DNA from: Acidobacteriaceae bacterium | GTDB lineage: Bacteria; Acidobacteriota; Terriglobia; Terriglobales; Acidobacteriaceae | Direction of reading: 5' to 3' | DNA length: 37,026 nt | Assembly: GCA_003151155.1 (NCBI GenBank) | Contig: PLWX01000105.1 | Span: 84,952 to 121,977, forward strand | In this document: positions 24,384-33,158 of the stretch, piece by piece | Position numbering within the stretch: position 1 is the stretch's first letter | Layout of the letters: every line of letters begins with the position of its first letter | The notes under the pieces: model-generated | Told to the model about the DNA's origin: nothing | Database searches by the model: none | What the model saw: the letters and a program-made list of their open reading frames with translations, nothing else | Translations under genes and position numbers: made by a program

Positions 24384-25205
24384 GTGTCGCGTCGCATTTC
24401 GCTTCTGCTTTGCTCGTTATTGTTAGCCTTCCCACTGATCGCTCAAACCACGTCACCGGAACCCCAGAAGGAAGCTCCGCCGCCGGATGGACTGGTTACG
24501 CCTGCACCGCAAGCTGCTCTCCTGCCACTCGACACTTCTTCAGCAGAAGAGTTGGAAGCACAAGGGGACAGCCTGCGATCGCACAACTTCCACCTGGACG
24601 CGCTCGACAGCTACAAGGCCGCGATTCGCAAACAGCCTTCAGCCACGCTCTACAACAAGCTGGGGATCACCTGCATCCTGCTGCGCCGCCTGCCGGATGC
24701 GGAAATTGCGATCAAGCAGTCGATCCGCATGAAGAAGAATTACGGAGACGCCTGGAACAATCTCGGCAGTGTGTACTACATCGAAGGGGATTTCCGGAAA
24801 GCCAGCAAGGAATATGAGCATGCCATCAAGCTCAACGAGGTGAATGCCTCGTATCACTGCAACCTCGGATCGGCGTACTTCAATCGCCGTGAACTGGTGA
24901 AGGCCTCGCGCGAATACCAGATTGCGATCCACCAGGATCCGTTTGTGTTCGAGCGTTCTTCGAAAAGCGGAATTGCCGCACTGATGGGAAAGCCCGGGGA
25001 TCATGCTGAGTTCGAATATGTGATGGCCAAGTTATTTGCCCAGAGCGGCGATCCTGCAAATGCGCTGGTGCACCTGAGGAAAGCGCTGGAAGAGGGCTAT
25101 AAGAACATCAACAATGTTTATAAGGACCAGGAATTCGCGACCATGCGGACCGACCAGAGATTTAAAGACCTGATGGCGCAGAAACCTGAGGGCATTCCGC
25201 AGTAG
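24384..25205 (+). CDS. Secreted TPR-repeat protein
   Basis: 273 residues from GTG 24384, chosen because AGGGGG lies 6 nt upstream; GTG 24366 would put residues before the signal. An N-terminal signal peptide (MSRRISLLLCSLLLAFPLIAQ) suggests export to the periplasm. A Pro/Ser-rich linker is followed by several tetratricopeptide repeats at about 60-190 (LYNKLGITCILLRRLPDAE, AWNNLGSVYYIEGDFRKA, YHCNLGSAYFNRRELVKA), ending with a short C-terminal helical part. TPRs mediate protein contacts; no enzymatic domain is seen and the partner is unknown. It is convergent with the next gene across a shared terminator. Confidence 0.85.
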   Translation: MSRRISLLLCSLLLAFPLIAQTTSPEPQKEAPPPDGLVTPAPQAALLPLDTSSAEELEAQGDSLRSHNFHLDALDSYKAAIRKQPSATLYNKLGITCILLRRLPDAEIAIKQSIRMKKNYGDAWNNLGSVYYIEGDFRKASKEYEHAIKLNEVNASYHCNLGSAYFNRRELVKASREYQIAIHQDPFVFERSSKSGIAALMGKPGDHAEFEYVMAKLFAQSGDPANALVHLRKALEEGYKNINNVYKDQEFATMRTDQRFKDLMAQKPEGIPQ

Positions 25206-25370
25206 CCAGCAGGTACTCGCGAATTTTTGCCGGCGAACGAAACTTTCGTTTTTGGGCGGGGTTTGAGTTGAGCAATCGTTCCTGTAGGCTTTGCCCGCAG
25301 GGACACAACCGACCCGCCGACGGACATCGCCCATGACGCCGGTGGGACGATTGGGCGCAGTCAGGGAAGA

Positions 25371-25398
25371 AAAAAGCAGCGGAAGAGCGCTGCTTTTT
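25371..25398. terminator. Bidirectional intrinsic terminator
   Basis: Perfect 11-bp stem, AAAAAGCAGCG paired with CGCTGCTTTTT, with a 6-nt loop. It has A run on the left and T run on the right, so it can terminate both the TPR gene (+) and the phosphatase gene (-), which face each other here. Confidence 0.85.
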
Positions 25399-25415
25399 CC
25401 CTGCCCGCTATTCAA

Positions 25416-26072
25416 TCAGGTGCGTTTATTTTTACGCCGCGCGGCGTGGCCGAAGGCAGACTCAGGCGTTCTTGATGCGATGTACTTCTCGACGCACTCC
25501 TCTAGTTTGCCCTGCGATTTCAAAACGTATTCCACAACGTCGCGAACGGCGCCGTCTCCGCCGCGGTGATCGGTGATGAAGTGTGCTTCGTCCTTCACCT
25601 CTTCGCGAGCATTCCGCACGGCCACGGCAAGTCCACAGACGCGCATCACGGGAAGATCGATGACATCGTCGCCAACGAAGCAGGCTTCTTCGGCGGATAT
25701 GCCCTCTTTCTCGAGAATCTCGGCGAAGGCAGTAAGTTTGTCTTGCTGGCCTTGATAGACATACTCGATTTTCAGATCGCGGGCGCGCAGGGCTACGGTT
25801 TCTGAAATGCGCTTGGTGATGATGCCGGTCTTCATGCCTGCCAGGCGCGCGAGAGAAAAGGCGGTGCCATCGTGGGCGTTGAAGCCTTTGGCTTCAATCA
25901 TGGTGGCGCCGCCAATACCGTAGCCACCGGCATCTACAAGGGTCTCACGCTGCTTCTGGGTACCGTGCTCGACGCCTGCGGGGGCGGGAAACAGCCAGAT
26001 ACTGCCGTCGGTCATAACGCCATCTACGTCGAACAATAAGAGCTTGATCTTGCGGGCACGCAGTTTTGACAT
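25416..26072 (-). CDS. KdsC-like HAD phosphatase
   Basis: 218 residues of the HAD superfamily, most similar to 3-deoxy-D-manno-octulosonate-8-phosphate phosphatase (KdsC). Motif I is FDVDGVMTDG with nucleophile D15 and D17, motif II is GIITK, and motif IV is GDDVIDLPVM. AVRNAREEVKDEAHFITDHRG is typical of KdsC. It is about 30 residues longer than E. coli KdsC, mainly from an extra loop (about 30-58, beginning APAGVEHGTQ) right after motif I, where the cap contacts the substrate. No other kds gene is near, so related sugar phosphatases remain possible. It is divergent from lhr. Confidence 0.82.
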   Translation of the reverse strand: MSKLRARKIKLLLFDVDGVMTDGSIWLFPAPAGVEHGTQKQRETLVDAGGYGIGGATMIEAKGFNAHDGTAFSLARLAGMKTGIITKRISETVALRARDLKIEYVYQGQQDKLTAFAEILEKEGISAEEACFVGDDVIDLPVMRVCGLAVAVRNAREEVKDEAHFITDHRGGDGAVRDVVEYVLKSQGKLEECVEKYIASRTPESAFGHAARRKNKRT

Positions 26073-26147
26073 GCGGCGATTCTACTATCCTGCAAGCGAC
26101 GTAAAGCTATGGCGAACATTTAGCGAAACTCGTACAATGATTCGATC

Positions 26148-29100
26148 GTGGGGATTCCAGAGACATTGCAGTGGGCGCACCCGTTGGTGCAGGAGTGGTT
26201 CGTTCGCAAGTTCGGCACACCCACCGAGCCGCAGGTGGCGGGGTGGCCGCACATCCTCGCGGGGCGCACGACTCTGATCGCGGCGCCAACCGGCTCGGGC
26301 AAGACGCTGGCAGCTTTTCTCGCCTGCATTGATCTTTTGGTTCGCAAGGCACTGAATGGTGAACTCCGTGACCGCACCGAAGTCGTCTATATCTCGCCGC
26401 TGAAGGCGCTGGGCAACGACATTCAAAAAAACCTGCAGGTGCCGCTCGGCGAAATCATGCAGCTCGCGGGGGAGCGCGGGATTTTGCTGCCGCAGATCCG
26501 AACCGCGGTACGCACGGGCGACACGCTTACCAAAGAGCGTATCCAGATGCTGCGGACGCCGCCGCACATCCTGGTGACAACGCCGGAATCGCTCTACATC
26601 CTGCTGACCTCCATTAAGAGCCGGCAGAACTTGCGCGATGTGCATACCGTTATCGTCGATGAAATTCACGCGGTCGCTGACGATAAGCGAGGGGCTCACC
26701 TGATGCTCTCGCTGGAGCGACTGGACCTGCTCGCGAAGACGCCGCCAAGCCGCATTGGACTTTCAGCGACGCAGAAGCCAATCGAGCAGATTGCCCACTT
26801 CCTGACCGGGAGCGGACGGCCGGACCCGGCGATTGTGGATGTGGGGCATCGTCGCAAGATGGACATCGCGATCGAAGTTCCTTCCTCGGAACTCGGGCCG
26901 GTTGCGAGTAACGAGATGTGGGGCGAGATCTACCAGCGGCTGGCACAACTGGTGCAGGAACATCGGTCAACCATCGTCTTCGTCAACACGCGGCGATTGT
27001 CCGAGCGGCTTTCCATGCACCTCGGCGAAATTCTTGGCGAGGAAAATGTGGCTGCGCACCACGGGAGCCTTTCGCGGAAGCTGCGTTTCGCGGCGGAAAC
27101 CAAGCTGAAGAATGGCGAGATCAAAGTGCTGGTGGCGACGGCGTCGCTGGAACTTGGAATTGACGTGGGTTTCGTGGATCTTGTTTGCCAGATCAGCTCT
27201 CCGCGTTCGATCGCTGGAGCTCTGCAGCGGATAGGCCGTGCGGGTCACTGGCGCGGAGCGATTCCGAAGGGGCGGATATTTGCCACTACACGCGATGAAT
27301 TAATCGAATGTGCGGCTGGAGTTCGTGCGGTACTGCTCGGCGATCTCGACAAGATCATCATTCCGGATGCGCCGCTCGATATCCTCGCGCAACAGATTGT
27401 TGCCGCTTGTTCCGCTGAAGAATGCGACGAAGACGAGATGTTTGCGATGGCGAAGCGGGCCTATCCTTACCGCAATCTCGAGCGCAAACAGTATGAAGAA
27501 ATCCTGACGATGCTCTCGGAGGGTATTGCTGCGAAGCGCGGACGCTACGGTGCGTACATCCATCGCGACCAGGTGAACGGGAAACTGCGAGCACGGCGCG
27601 GAGCGCGGCTGGCGGCGATCACGAGCGGCGGAGCCATTCCGGAAACGGCGCTGTTCAACGTGATTCTCGAGCCGGAGGGCGCGATCGTTGGAACGCTCGA
27701 CGAAGACTTTGCGATCGAGAGTAATGCGGGCGACATTATGCTGCTCGGCAATACCTCGTGGCGCATTCGGAGGGTGGAGGCGAACACGGGGAAGGTGCTG
27801 GTGGAGGATGCGCACGGCGCACCGCCGACGGTTCCGTTCTGGCGTGGCGAGGCACCGGCACGCACGGCTGAGTTGTCGCAACATGTGTCGGAATTGCGGC
27901 GCATCGTCAGCGAGATGACTCCGACAACCAAGCCGGTGCATCGCGAAGCGGATCGTCCGAACGGCGAAGCGTCGAAGCCGATCCGCGGAATTGCGCCGAC
28001 GCAAGAAGTCGTCGAGACGATCGAGTGGCTGCAGCGTGAGTGCGGCGTGGATCAGTCGGGGGCGGAGCAGATCATCGAACATATCGTGACTGGGCGGACG
28101 GTGCTCGGCGATGTTCCTACGCAGCAGACGATTATTGCCGAGCGCTTCTTCGACGAAGGCGGCGGCATGCAGTTGATCATCCATGCACCGTTCGGGGGAA
28201 GGATCAACAAGGCGTGGGGTCTCGCGCTGCGCAAGCGTTTCTGCCGATCTTTCAATTTCGAACTACAAGCTGCTGCTACCGACGATGGATTGAACATTGC
28301 ACTAGCCGAGCAGCATAGCTTTCCGCTGGCAGATGTCTTTCACTTCCTGCAGACCGAGACGTTGACGGAGATCCTGGAGCAGGCGTCGTTGGCGTCGCCG
28401 ATTTTCAAGACGCGGTGGCGATGGGATGCGAATCGGTCGCTGGCCCTGTTGCGTTTCCAGAACGGCAAGAAAGTTCCACCGCAGATCCAGCGCATCCGCA
28501 GCGACGATCTTCTCGCCTCGGTGTTTCCGGATGCAGCGGCATGCTTTGAGAACATCCAGGGCGATATCCAGATTCCGGATCATCCGTTGATCAAGGAAGT
28601 GATGAAAGATGTGCTGCACGAGGCGATGGACCTTGACGGCCTGATGCAGTTGATCGCCGATGTGCGCGATGGGAAGATCAAGACGCTGGCAGTGGATACG
28701 CCGGTGCCGTCCGTGTTCTCGCACGAGATCCTGAATGCGAACCCGTATGCGTTTCTCGACGATGCTCCGCTGGAAGAGCGGCGGGCACGGGCGGTCAGCA
28801 TGCGACGTGTGCTGCCGGAAAGCGTGCTGAAAGAGGTTGGGGGCCTGGATCGCGCCGCGATCGAGCAGGTACGCGACGAAGCTAAGCCGGATGTGCGCGA
28901 CGCCGATGAGTTGCACGACCTGCTGCACACGCTGGTGGTGATGCCGGAGTTCATCGAGCTTCGCGGATGGCCGACGCAGGAATACTGGCAACGGTTGTTC
29001 GAGCAACTCCAGCAGAGCCGGCGCGCGATGGTTGCGTGTATCGATAACAATCGATACTGGGTGGCCTCCGAACGGGTGCGGGCATTTCGGGCAATCTTCC

Positions 29101-30452
29101 CTGCTGCCACGCTAGAAGGCAAAATCCCGGAAATCTTTGCCGCGGAATTGAGTGCGGATGATGCTCTGCTGGCTGCCGTCCAGGGATGGATGATGCACAC
29201 GGGGCCGGTGACTGCCGCGGCTTTAGGTTCTACACTCGGCGTCAGTGGGCGCGAAATCGATAACGCGTTCCTTCGGATGGAAGCGGCGGGCAGCATACTC
29301 CGCGGCAAATTCACGGGCGACACCCACGAAACCGAGTGGTGCGATCGTCGACTGCTCTCGCGTATACACCGCCTCACGATCACTACGCTGCGCAAGGCGA
29401 TCGAGCCAATCACCGCGGCACAGTTCATGCGCTGGCTGTTGCGATGGCAGCACGTCGCCGAGGGTACGCGCACCAACGGCGAACGCGGTCTGCTGGAAGT
29501 CGTACAACAATTGCAGGGCTTCGAGATTCCGGCCAACGCTTGGGAGCGCGACATTCTTGCCTGCCGGATGATCAAGTACGACCCGGGATGGCTCGATAAC
29601 CTCAGTCTGACCGGAGCGGTGGGATGGGGACGGCTGTCGCCACATCCTGCGACCCTCGACGATTCTGCGCAAGGCACACGGCGGATTGTTCCAACGAGCG
29701 TGGCGCCGATCACGTTTTTCGTACGCGAGGATGCCGACTGGATGCTGCCGCACCACATCGACGAGCAGCGGGAACGCGTGTTGAGCCCGGTCGGGAAACA
29801 GGTCCTGGAGTTCCTGAACAAACGCGGGGCGTCTTTCTTTGCCGATATCGTTCGTGGTCTGGATCGACTGAAAGCGGAGGTGGAAACCGGGTTGTGGGAG
29901 CTTGTGGCGGCGGGCCTGGTCACGGCGGACGGCTTCGACAACTTGCGGGCACTCATCGATCCGCATCGGCGTTCGGGGCCACAACGGAGCACGCGACCGC
30001 GTCACTCTGCAGGACGGTGGTGCCTTCTTTATTCCGAAGGCGCGCAACAAGACAAAGCGGCGGAGGCGGTGTGCCGCATGCTTTTGCGCCGCTATGGTGT
30101 AGTGTTCCGCGACCTGCTGGCGCGCGAGTCGAATCTGCCGCGCTGGCGCGATCTTCAGATTGCATTCCGGAGACTGGAAGACCGGGGCGAGATTCGTGGG
30201 GGACGATTCGTCGCGGGATTCATTGGAGAACAGTTCGCGCTGCCGAACGCGATAGAATCGCTGCGGGCCATGCGCCATGTGCAAGCCAACGGAGAGACGG
30301 TCACGATCTGCGGGGCCGATCCGCTCAACCTTGTCGGTATCCTTGTTCCCGGTGAGCGCGTACCGGCGATTGGTGGCCGTACCGTCACTTATCGCGATGG
30401 CGTGCCTGTGACCGATCTTGAGCGCTCCGCGGGGGCTGCGGCGGCGGTATGA
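26148..30452 (+). CDS. lhr: Lhr-type ATP-dependent helicase, full length
   Basis: 1434 residues, a superfamily 2 helicase of the long Lhr type. Motifs: Walker A APTGSGKT (46-53), DEIH box (171-174), SAT (206-208), and QRIGRAGH motif VI. The core Lhr domains are followed by a long C-terminal half (about 600-1434) containing the winged-helix/DUF4910-like portion seen in bacterial Lhr. It unwinds RNA:DNA or DNA and is linked to DNA repair in other bacteria. It starts with GTG 26148 without a clear ribosome site. Translation is coupled to the next small gene by ATGA. Minus-strand frames opposite it (for example 28580-29992) are shadows. Confidence 0.92.
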   Translation: MGIPETLQWAHPLVQEWFVRKFGTPTEPQVAGWPHILAGRTTLIAAPTGSGKTLAAFLACIDLLVRKALNGELRDRTEVVYISPLKALGNDIQKNLQVPLGEIMQLAGERGILLPQIRTAVRTGDTLTKERIQMLRTPPHILVTTPESLYILLTSIKSRQNLRDVHTVIVDEIHAVADDKRGAHLMLSLERLDLLAKTPPSRIGLSATQKPIEQIAHFLTGSGRPDPAIVDVGHRRKMDIAIEVPSSELGPVASNEMWGEIYQRLAQLVQEHRSTIVFVNTRRLSERLSMHLGEILGEENVAAHHGSLSRKLRFAAETKLKNGEIKVLVATASLELGIDVGFVDLVCQISSPRSIAGALQRIGRAGHWRGAIPKGRIFATTRDELIECAAGVRAVLLGDLDKIIIPDAPLDILAQQIVAACSAEECDEDEMFAMAKRAYPYRNLERKQYEEILTMLSEGIAAKRGRYGAYIHRDQVNGKLRARRGARLAAITSGGAIPETALFNVILEPEGAIVGTLDEDFAIESNAGDIMLLGNTSWRIRRVEANTGKVLVEDAHGAPPTVPFWRGEAPARTAELSQHVSELRRIVSEMTPTTKPVHREADRPNGEASKPIRGIAPTQEVVETIEWLQRECGVDQSGAEQIIEHIVTGRTVLGDVPTQQTIIAERFFDEGGGMQLIIHAPFGGRINKAWGLALRKRFCRSFNFELQAAATDDGLNIALAEQHSFPLADVFHFLQTETLTEILEQASLASPIFKTRWRWDANRSLALLRFQNGKKVPPQIQRIRSDDLLASVFPDAAACFENIQGDIQIPDHPLIKEVMKDVLHEAMDLDGLMQLIADVRDGKIKTLAVDTPVPSVFSHEILNANPYAFLDDAPLEERRARAVSMRRVLPESVLKEVGGLDRAAIEQVRDEAKPDVRDADELHDLLHTLVVMPEFIELRGWPTQEYWQRLFEQLQQSRRAMVACIDNNRYWVASERVRAFRAIFPAATLEGKIPEIFAAELSADDALLAAVQGWMMHTGPVTAAALGSTLGVSGREIDNAFLRMEAAGSILRGKFTGDTHETEWCDRRLLSRIHRLTITTLRKAIEPITAAQFMRWLLRWQHVAEGTRTNGERGLLEVVQQLQGFEIPANAWERDILACRMIKYDPGWLDNLSLTGAVGWGRLSPHPATLDDSAQGTRRIVPTSVAPITFFVREDADWMLPHHIDEQRERVLSPVGKQVLEFLNKRGASFFADIVRGLDRLKAEVETGLWELVAAGLVTADGFDNLRALIDPHRRSGPQRSTRPRHSAGRWCLLYSEGAQQDKAAEAVCRMLLRRYGVVFRDLLARESNLPRWRDLQIAFRRLEDRGEIRGGRFVAGFIGEQFALPNAIESLRAMRHVQANGETVTICGADPLNLVGILVPGERVPAIGGRTVTYRDGVPVTDLERSAGAAAAV

Positions 30453-30610
30453 GCGATGAACCCCTCGAAGAAGACCGAGACTTCTACTTCGAGAACGGCC
30501 TGATGGTTTTCACCGCGGAGTATCTGAAGCGGCGCGGGTTCTGCTGCCGCTCAGGCTGCCGGCATTGTCCTTACGGCTTCAAGAAGGATGACGAAGGAGA
30601 GAGCCGTTGA
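30449..30610 (+). CDS. Small Cys-rich protein, DUF5522-like
   Basis: 53 residues. The start overlaps the lhr stop (ATGA) and its own stop overlaps the next start (TTGA). The sequence has the pattern FYFENGLMVFTAEYLKRRGF followed by the Cys cluster CCRSGCRHCPYG (C32, C33, C37, C40), which I recognise as the DUF5522-type small protein of unknown function; a metal site is likely. Its size, 162 nt, explains why it is easily missed. The 4-nt coupling to lhr upstream and the transpeptidase downstream argues that it is a real translated gene. Confidence 0.85.
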   Translation: MSDEPLEEDRDFYFENGLMVFTAEYLKRRGFCCRSGCRHCPYGFKKDDEGESR

Positions 30611-31095
30611 AACAACGGTCGCGCGCGGCGCTGGTCTTGTGTTCCCTACTGTGCTCGGTTGCCGCTCCCGCAGAAACTCCAGCGGACCGCATTGTCATTG
30701 AAAAGTCTTCTCATCGCATGATGCTTTATCGTGGTGGCCAGCAGATTCGAACCTACAAGGTTTCGCTCGGGGGAGAGCCGAAAGGCGCGAAGGCTCTCCA
30801 GGGAGATCACCGGACTCCGGAAGGCGATTACGTCATTGATGCTCGCAACGAACACAGCCACTATTACAAGTCGCTCCACGTTTCGTATCCAAACGCTGCC
30901 GATCGCGAGCGGGCGCAAAAGTTGAAGGCCAGCCCCGGTGGCGACATCATGATTCATGGGTTGCCAAATGGGGAAGGCTACATCGGTAAAGCACACCTGT
31001 TACATGACTGGACCGATGGCTGTATTGCGGTGACCGACGGGGAAATGGACGAAATCTGGAAACTCGTTCCGACAGTGGTACAGATTCGACCCTGA
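30607..31095 (+). CDS. L,D-transpeptidase (YkuD family)
   Basis: 162 residues with an N-terminal signal peptide (MKQRSRAALVLCSLLCSVAA), so it is exported and works on peptidoglycan. The YkuD catalytic motifs are IMIHG (H117-G118) and TDGCIAV with the nucleophile cysteine C139. The family makes 3-3 cross-links or anchors proteins to stem peptides. It starts with TTG 30607, supported by GGAGAG 4 nt upstream, overlapping the DUF5522 stop. It is the last gene of the lhr transcript and convergent with the next. Confidence 0.9.
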   Translation: MKQRSRAALVLCSLLCSVAAPAETPADRIVIEKSSHRMMLYRGGQQIRTYKVSLGGEPKGAKALQGDHRTPEGDYVIDARNEHSHYYKSLHVSYPNAADRERAQKLKASPGGDIMIHGLPNGEGYIGKAHLLHDWTDGCIAVTDGEMDEIWKLVPTVVQIRP

Positions 31096-31097
31096 AG

Positions 31098-31355
31098 TTA
31101 GGCAGTTCGTGAAGCGCTGAGTGAGGATGGAGTTCGGAACGAGTCCTGATGATCGGGACATTCGCGTTTCAGCTTGCCCTCAGACCAGAGGATGTAGCTA
31201 TCGGCGGTGCCATTGTGCACGTTTCCGTACATCGCGTAGCTCACGTGGCAGTGGGGACAATGCACGTGCGCGATAGGACGATCGTAGCCAATCTCGTCGG
31301 AAAGTCCGGCGAGATCTTCGGGAGCGCAACCGACCCGGATTGCAAGCATGTCCAT
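31098..31355 (-). CDS. Small Cys/His protein, unknown function
   Basis: About 85 residues from ATG 31355 (the frame is open up to 31565, but the extra part is low-complexity). A possible zinc site is HCPHCH with a later KRECPDHQD. I recognise no family. It ends 2 nt from the convergent transpeptidase stop, and no ribosome site is clear, so its reality as a gene is moderately supported by its Cys/His pattern only. The 281 nt upstream (31356-31636) hold no other feature I can name. Confidence 0.45.
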   Translation of the reverse strand: MDMLAIRVGCAPEDLAGLSDEIGYDRPIAHVHCPHCHVSYAMYGNVHNGTADSYILWSEGKLKRECPDHQDSFRTPSSLSASRTA

Positions 31356-31636
31356 AGAGCGGAATTTAGCACTGAAAGCGGGGCTTTGCAGCCGAAAAGC
31401 CCATGAATTTTCTGGATGGGACTGATCCTGCACAAAACAGGTAGCCCAAGAAATTCCGCGGGCGAGCTTGTCGGTGGGTTGAGAGTCGAAGACGGGATTT
31501 CCTGGGGATGATGCCCACAGAGGCCCCAGTACGCCGATTCTGGAAAGAGATAGCGAAGATTGCAATAAAAAGCGCCGTAATCCAGGCGTAAAACTGCGGC
31601 CAAATCACCCTTTCAGGTAATCTTAGATCAGTCCTT

Positions 31637-31960
31637 ATGCGCCCCATCGAACCTCCCGCCCAGGTTGAAGTCAACGAAGAACGGAAGTACGTACAGGTCA
31701 ATGACAGCGCCTGCAGTCTGCTCGGTTATTCACGTGACGAGTTGCTGAAGATGCGGATTGATGACGTGAGCTATCCGTCGGGAGCGCACGTTTCGCCGAT
31801 GTTCGAACACTACCGGACGGAAGGCGGGATGAAGGGAGTTTTCGCCGTCAAGACCAAGGGCGGCGAGGTGCTCTGGATCCGGTATGAATCAGCGGTGGAA
31901 GACGGTCGCCTGATCGCCCGCTGGACGGAGTACGAACCCGTGGACATGTCAGAATCGTAA
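31637..31960 (+). CDS. Single PAS-domain protein
   Basis: 107 residues forming essentially one PAS domain: YVQVNDSACSLLGYSRDELL, MRIDDVSYPSG, and the later core KTKGGEVLWIRYES. PAS domains sense ligands, redox state or light and usually signal to a partner domain. No kinase or other output is fused or adjacent, so it likely works by protein contact. The start ATG 31637 has no strong ribosome site. Confidence 0.8.
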   Translation: MRPIEPPAQVEVNEERKYVQVNDSACSLLGYSRDELLKMRIDDVSYPSGAHVSPMFEHYRTEGGMKGVFAVKTKGGEVLWIRYESAVEDGRLIARWTEYEPVDMSES

Positions 31961-32002
31961 TCTGTAGTGCGCCTCACGAGCAGTCTAGCCGCGCTACCCG
32001 AT

Positions 32003-32260
32003 TCATACCTCCATGTTATCGACGTAACACCAGCGCCAGGTCTCACCGGGCTCATGTGATTGCATGATGGGGTGCTTCGTCTGGTGGAAGTGTTTCGTCG
32101 CATGTTTGTTGGGAGAGCTGTCGCAGCACCCGACATGGCCGCAGGTAAGACACATGCGGAGATGGACCCATTTCGAGCCGGTTTTCAGACATTCTTCGCA
32201 GCCTTTTGCGGAAGGGGTTACGTCGTGGATTTCGGAGAGATGGTGACATTGCATATTCAT
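32003..32260 (-). CDS. UBP-type zinc-finger protein
   Basis: 85 residues from ATG 32260 (GAGG upstream; ATG 32254 is also possible). The ZnF-UBP pattern is clear: CEECLKTGSKWVHLRMCLTCG, HVGCCDSSPNKHATKHF and SHEPGETWRWCYVDN. In eukaryotes this finger binds the ubiquitin C-terminus. In bacteria stand-alone copies are known but their role is not established. It is convergent with the PAS gene. Confidence 0.85.
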   Translation of the reverse strand: MNMQCHHLSEIHDVTPSAKGCEECLKTGSKWVHLRMCLTCGHVGCCDSSPNKHATKHFHQTKHPIMQSHEPGETWRWCYVDNMEV

Positions 32261-32360
32261 GATCCTCGATGAGGGGATGAGATGTGAGGTCGGCGAAAAA
32301 GGATTCAACAGACAGCAGTTCTGCTTTCACTCCCACACGGCTAGACAGTCGGTATTTGCT

Positions 32361-33158
32361 CTATTCGGGGCTGGATGAGCTGGTGAAGTAGCCTTTGCGG
32401 GCATAGATGTGCAGGTTTTTGCCGTCTTTTTCAGCCTTGATGGCGATGGCGCGGTAACGGCCGTCGCGTTTGAAAGAGGCAGGCTTGTAAGTGACGAGGT
32501 AGCGGCCACGGATTACCTGTTGGAGATCGGTGAGGCTGCCGTTGAGTCCGCGAACCGAACCGGGAGTGAACAGCGCACCTCCGGTAAGTTCGGCGAGGGT
32601 CTTTAAGGCGCGTTCCCCGACCTGAGAATCCGGCACGTCGGTCATCTCGCGAGTGCTGATGGTGTAGATGGTGACACCGCCTCGCTGCGCGTTGCGAATT
32701 GCTTCCTTCGCGGTGGCGGTGCTGGAATTGTCTTCGCCGTCGCTGACAACAACGAGAATTCGCGCGACTGGGTGGGTTTCGGGATGGTTAGCGAGTTTGT
32801 CGGCAGCAAAGGCAACCGAATCCCAAAGGGCGGTGCCTCCGGCGGGGGCTAGTTGTTCGACGCCATGCGCGATGAGTGTGTGGTCGGGGGTGAAATCCTG
32901 AACGAGAAGAACGGAGTTGGCGAAACCAATGACGAAGGCGAGGTCTTCGGGACGGGTTACGACCTTCTGCATGAAGTCGGCAGCTGCGCCCTGCTCGAAC
33001 TTGAGGCGCTTGGCGATGGAATCACTGGTATCGATGACGAGGCCGAGCCGCAGCGGTAAATCTGCTTCATTGTGAAAGCCAGTGATGACAGCGGGGGGGG
33101 CGACCGTCATCGCGGATGCCGACATCCCTGCTGGTGAGGTTGGTAACAGAAACGCCAT
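32361..33158 (-). CDS. VWA-domain protein, 3' part of a frameshifted TPR-VWA gene
   Basis: 265 residues with a von Willebrand A domain of the type common in acidobacteria. The MIDAS motif is VIDTSDS (D43, S45, S47), with PAGGTALWDSV and VVSDGEDN further on. The expected N-terminal part (LTFHASTDEVAVFF ... GIRDDGRPP) lies just upstream in another frame and joins only if the C8 tract at 33093-33100 is read as C7. The frame from ATG 33158 may therefore be an artefact of that shift. It has no signal of its own, so the whole locus is probably one exported TPR-VWA protein gene, broken or mis-sequenced. The conserved sequence argues that it was functional recently. Confidence 0.75.
   Translation of the reverse strand: MAFLLPTSPAGMSASAMTVAPPAVITGFHNEADLPLRLGLVIDTSDSIAKRLKFEQGAAADFMQKVVTRPEDLAFVIGFANSVLLVQDFTPDHTLIAHGVEQLAPAGGTALWDSVAFAADKLANHPETHPVARILVVVSDGEDNSSTATAKEAIRNAQRGGVTIYTISTREMTDVPDSQVGERALKTLAELTGGALFTPGSVRGLNGSLTDLQQVIRGRYLVTYKPASFKRDGRYRAIAIKAEKDGKNLHIYARKGYFTSSSSPE
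33093..33100 (-). repeat. Homopolymer C8 (G8 on +) at a frameshift
   Basis: Run of eight C on the coding strand within the VWA N-terminal region. Seven C would keep GIRDDGRPP in frame with AVITGFHNE. The run is the obvious slippage or miscall site. Confidence 0.8.

Noticed and set aside
28580-29992. 470-residue minus-strand open frame
   Set aside because: Antisense to lhr, Arg/Ser-rich shadow.
31964-31997. Hairpin between the PAS and UBP genes as terminator
   Set aside because: 7 bp with a bulge and an 18-nt loop, no T tract.
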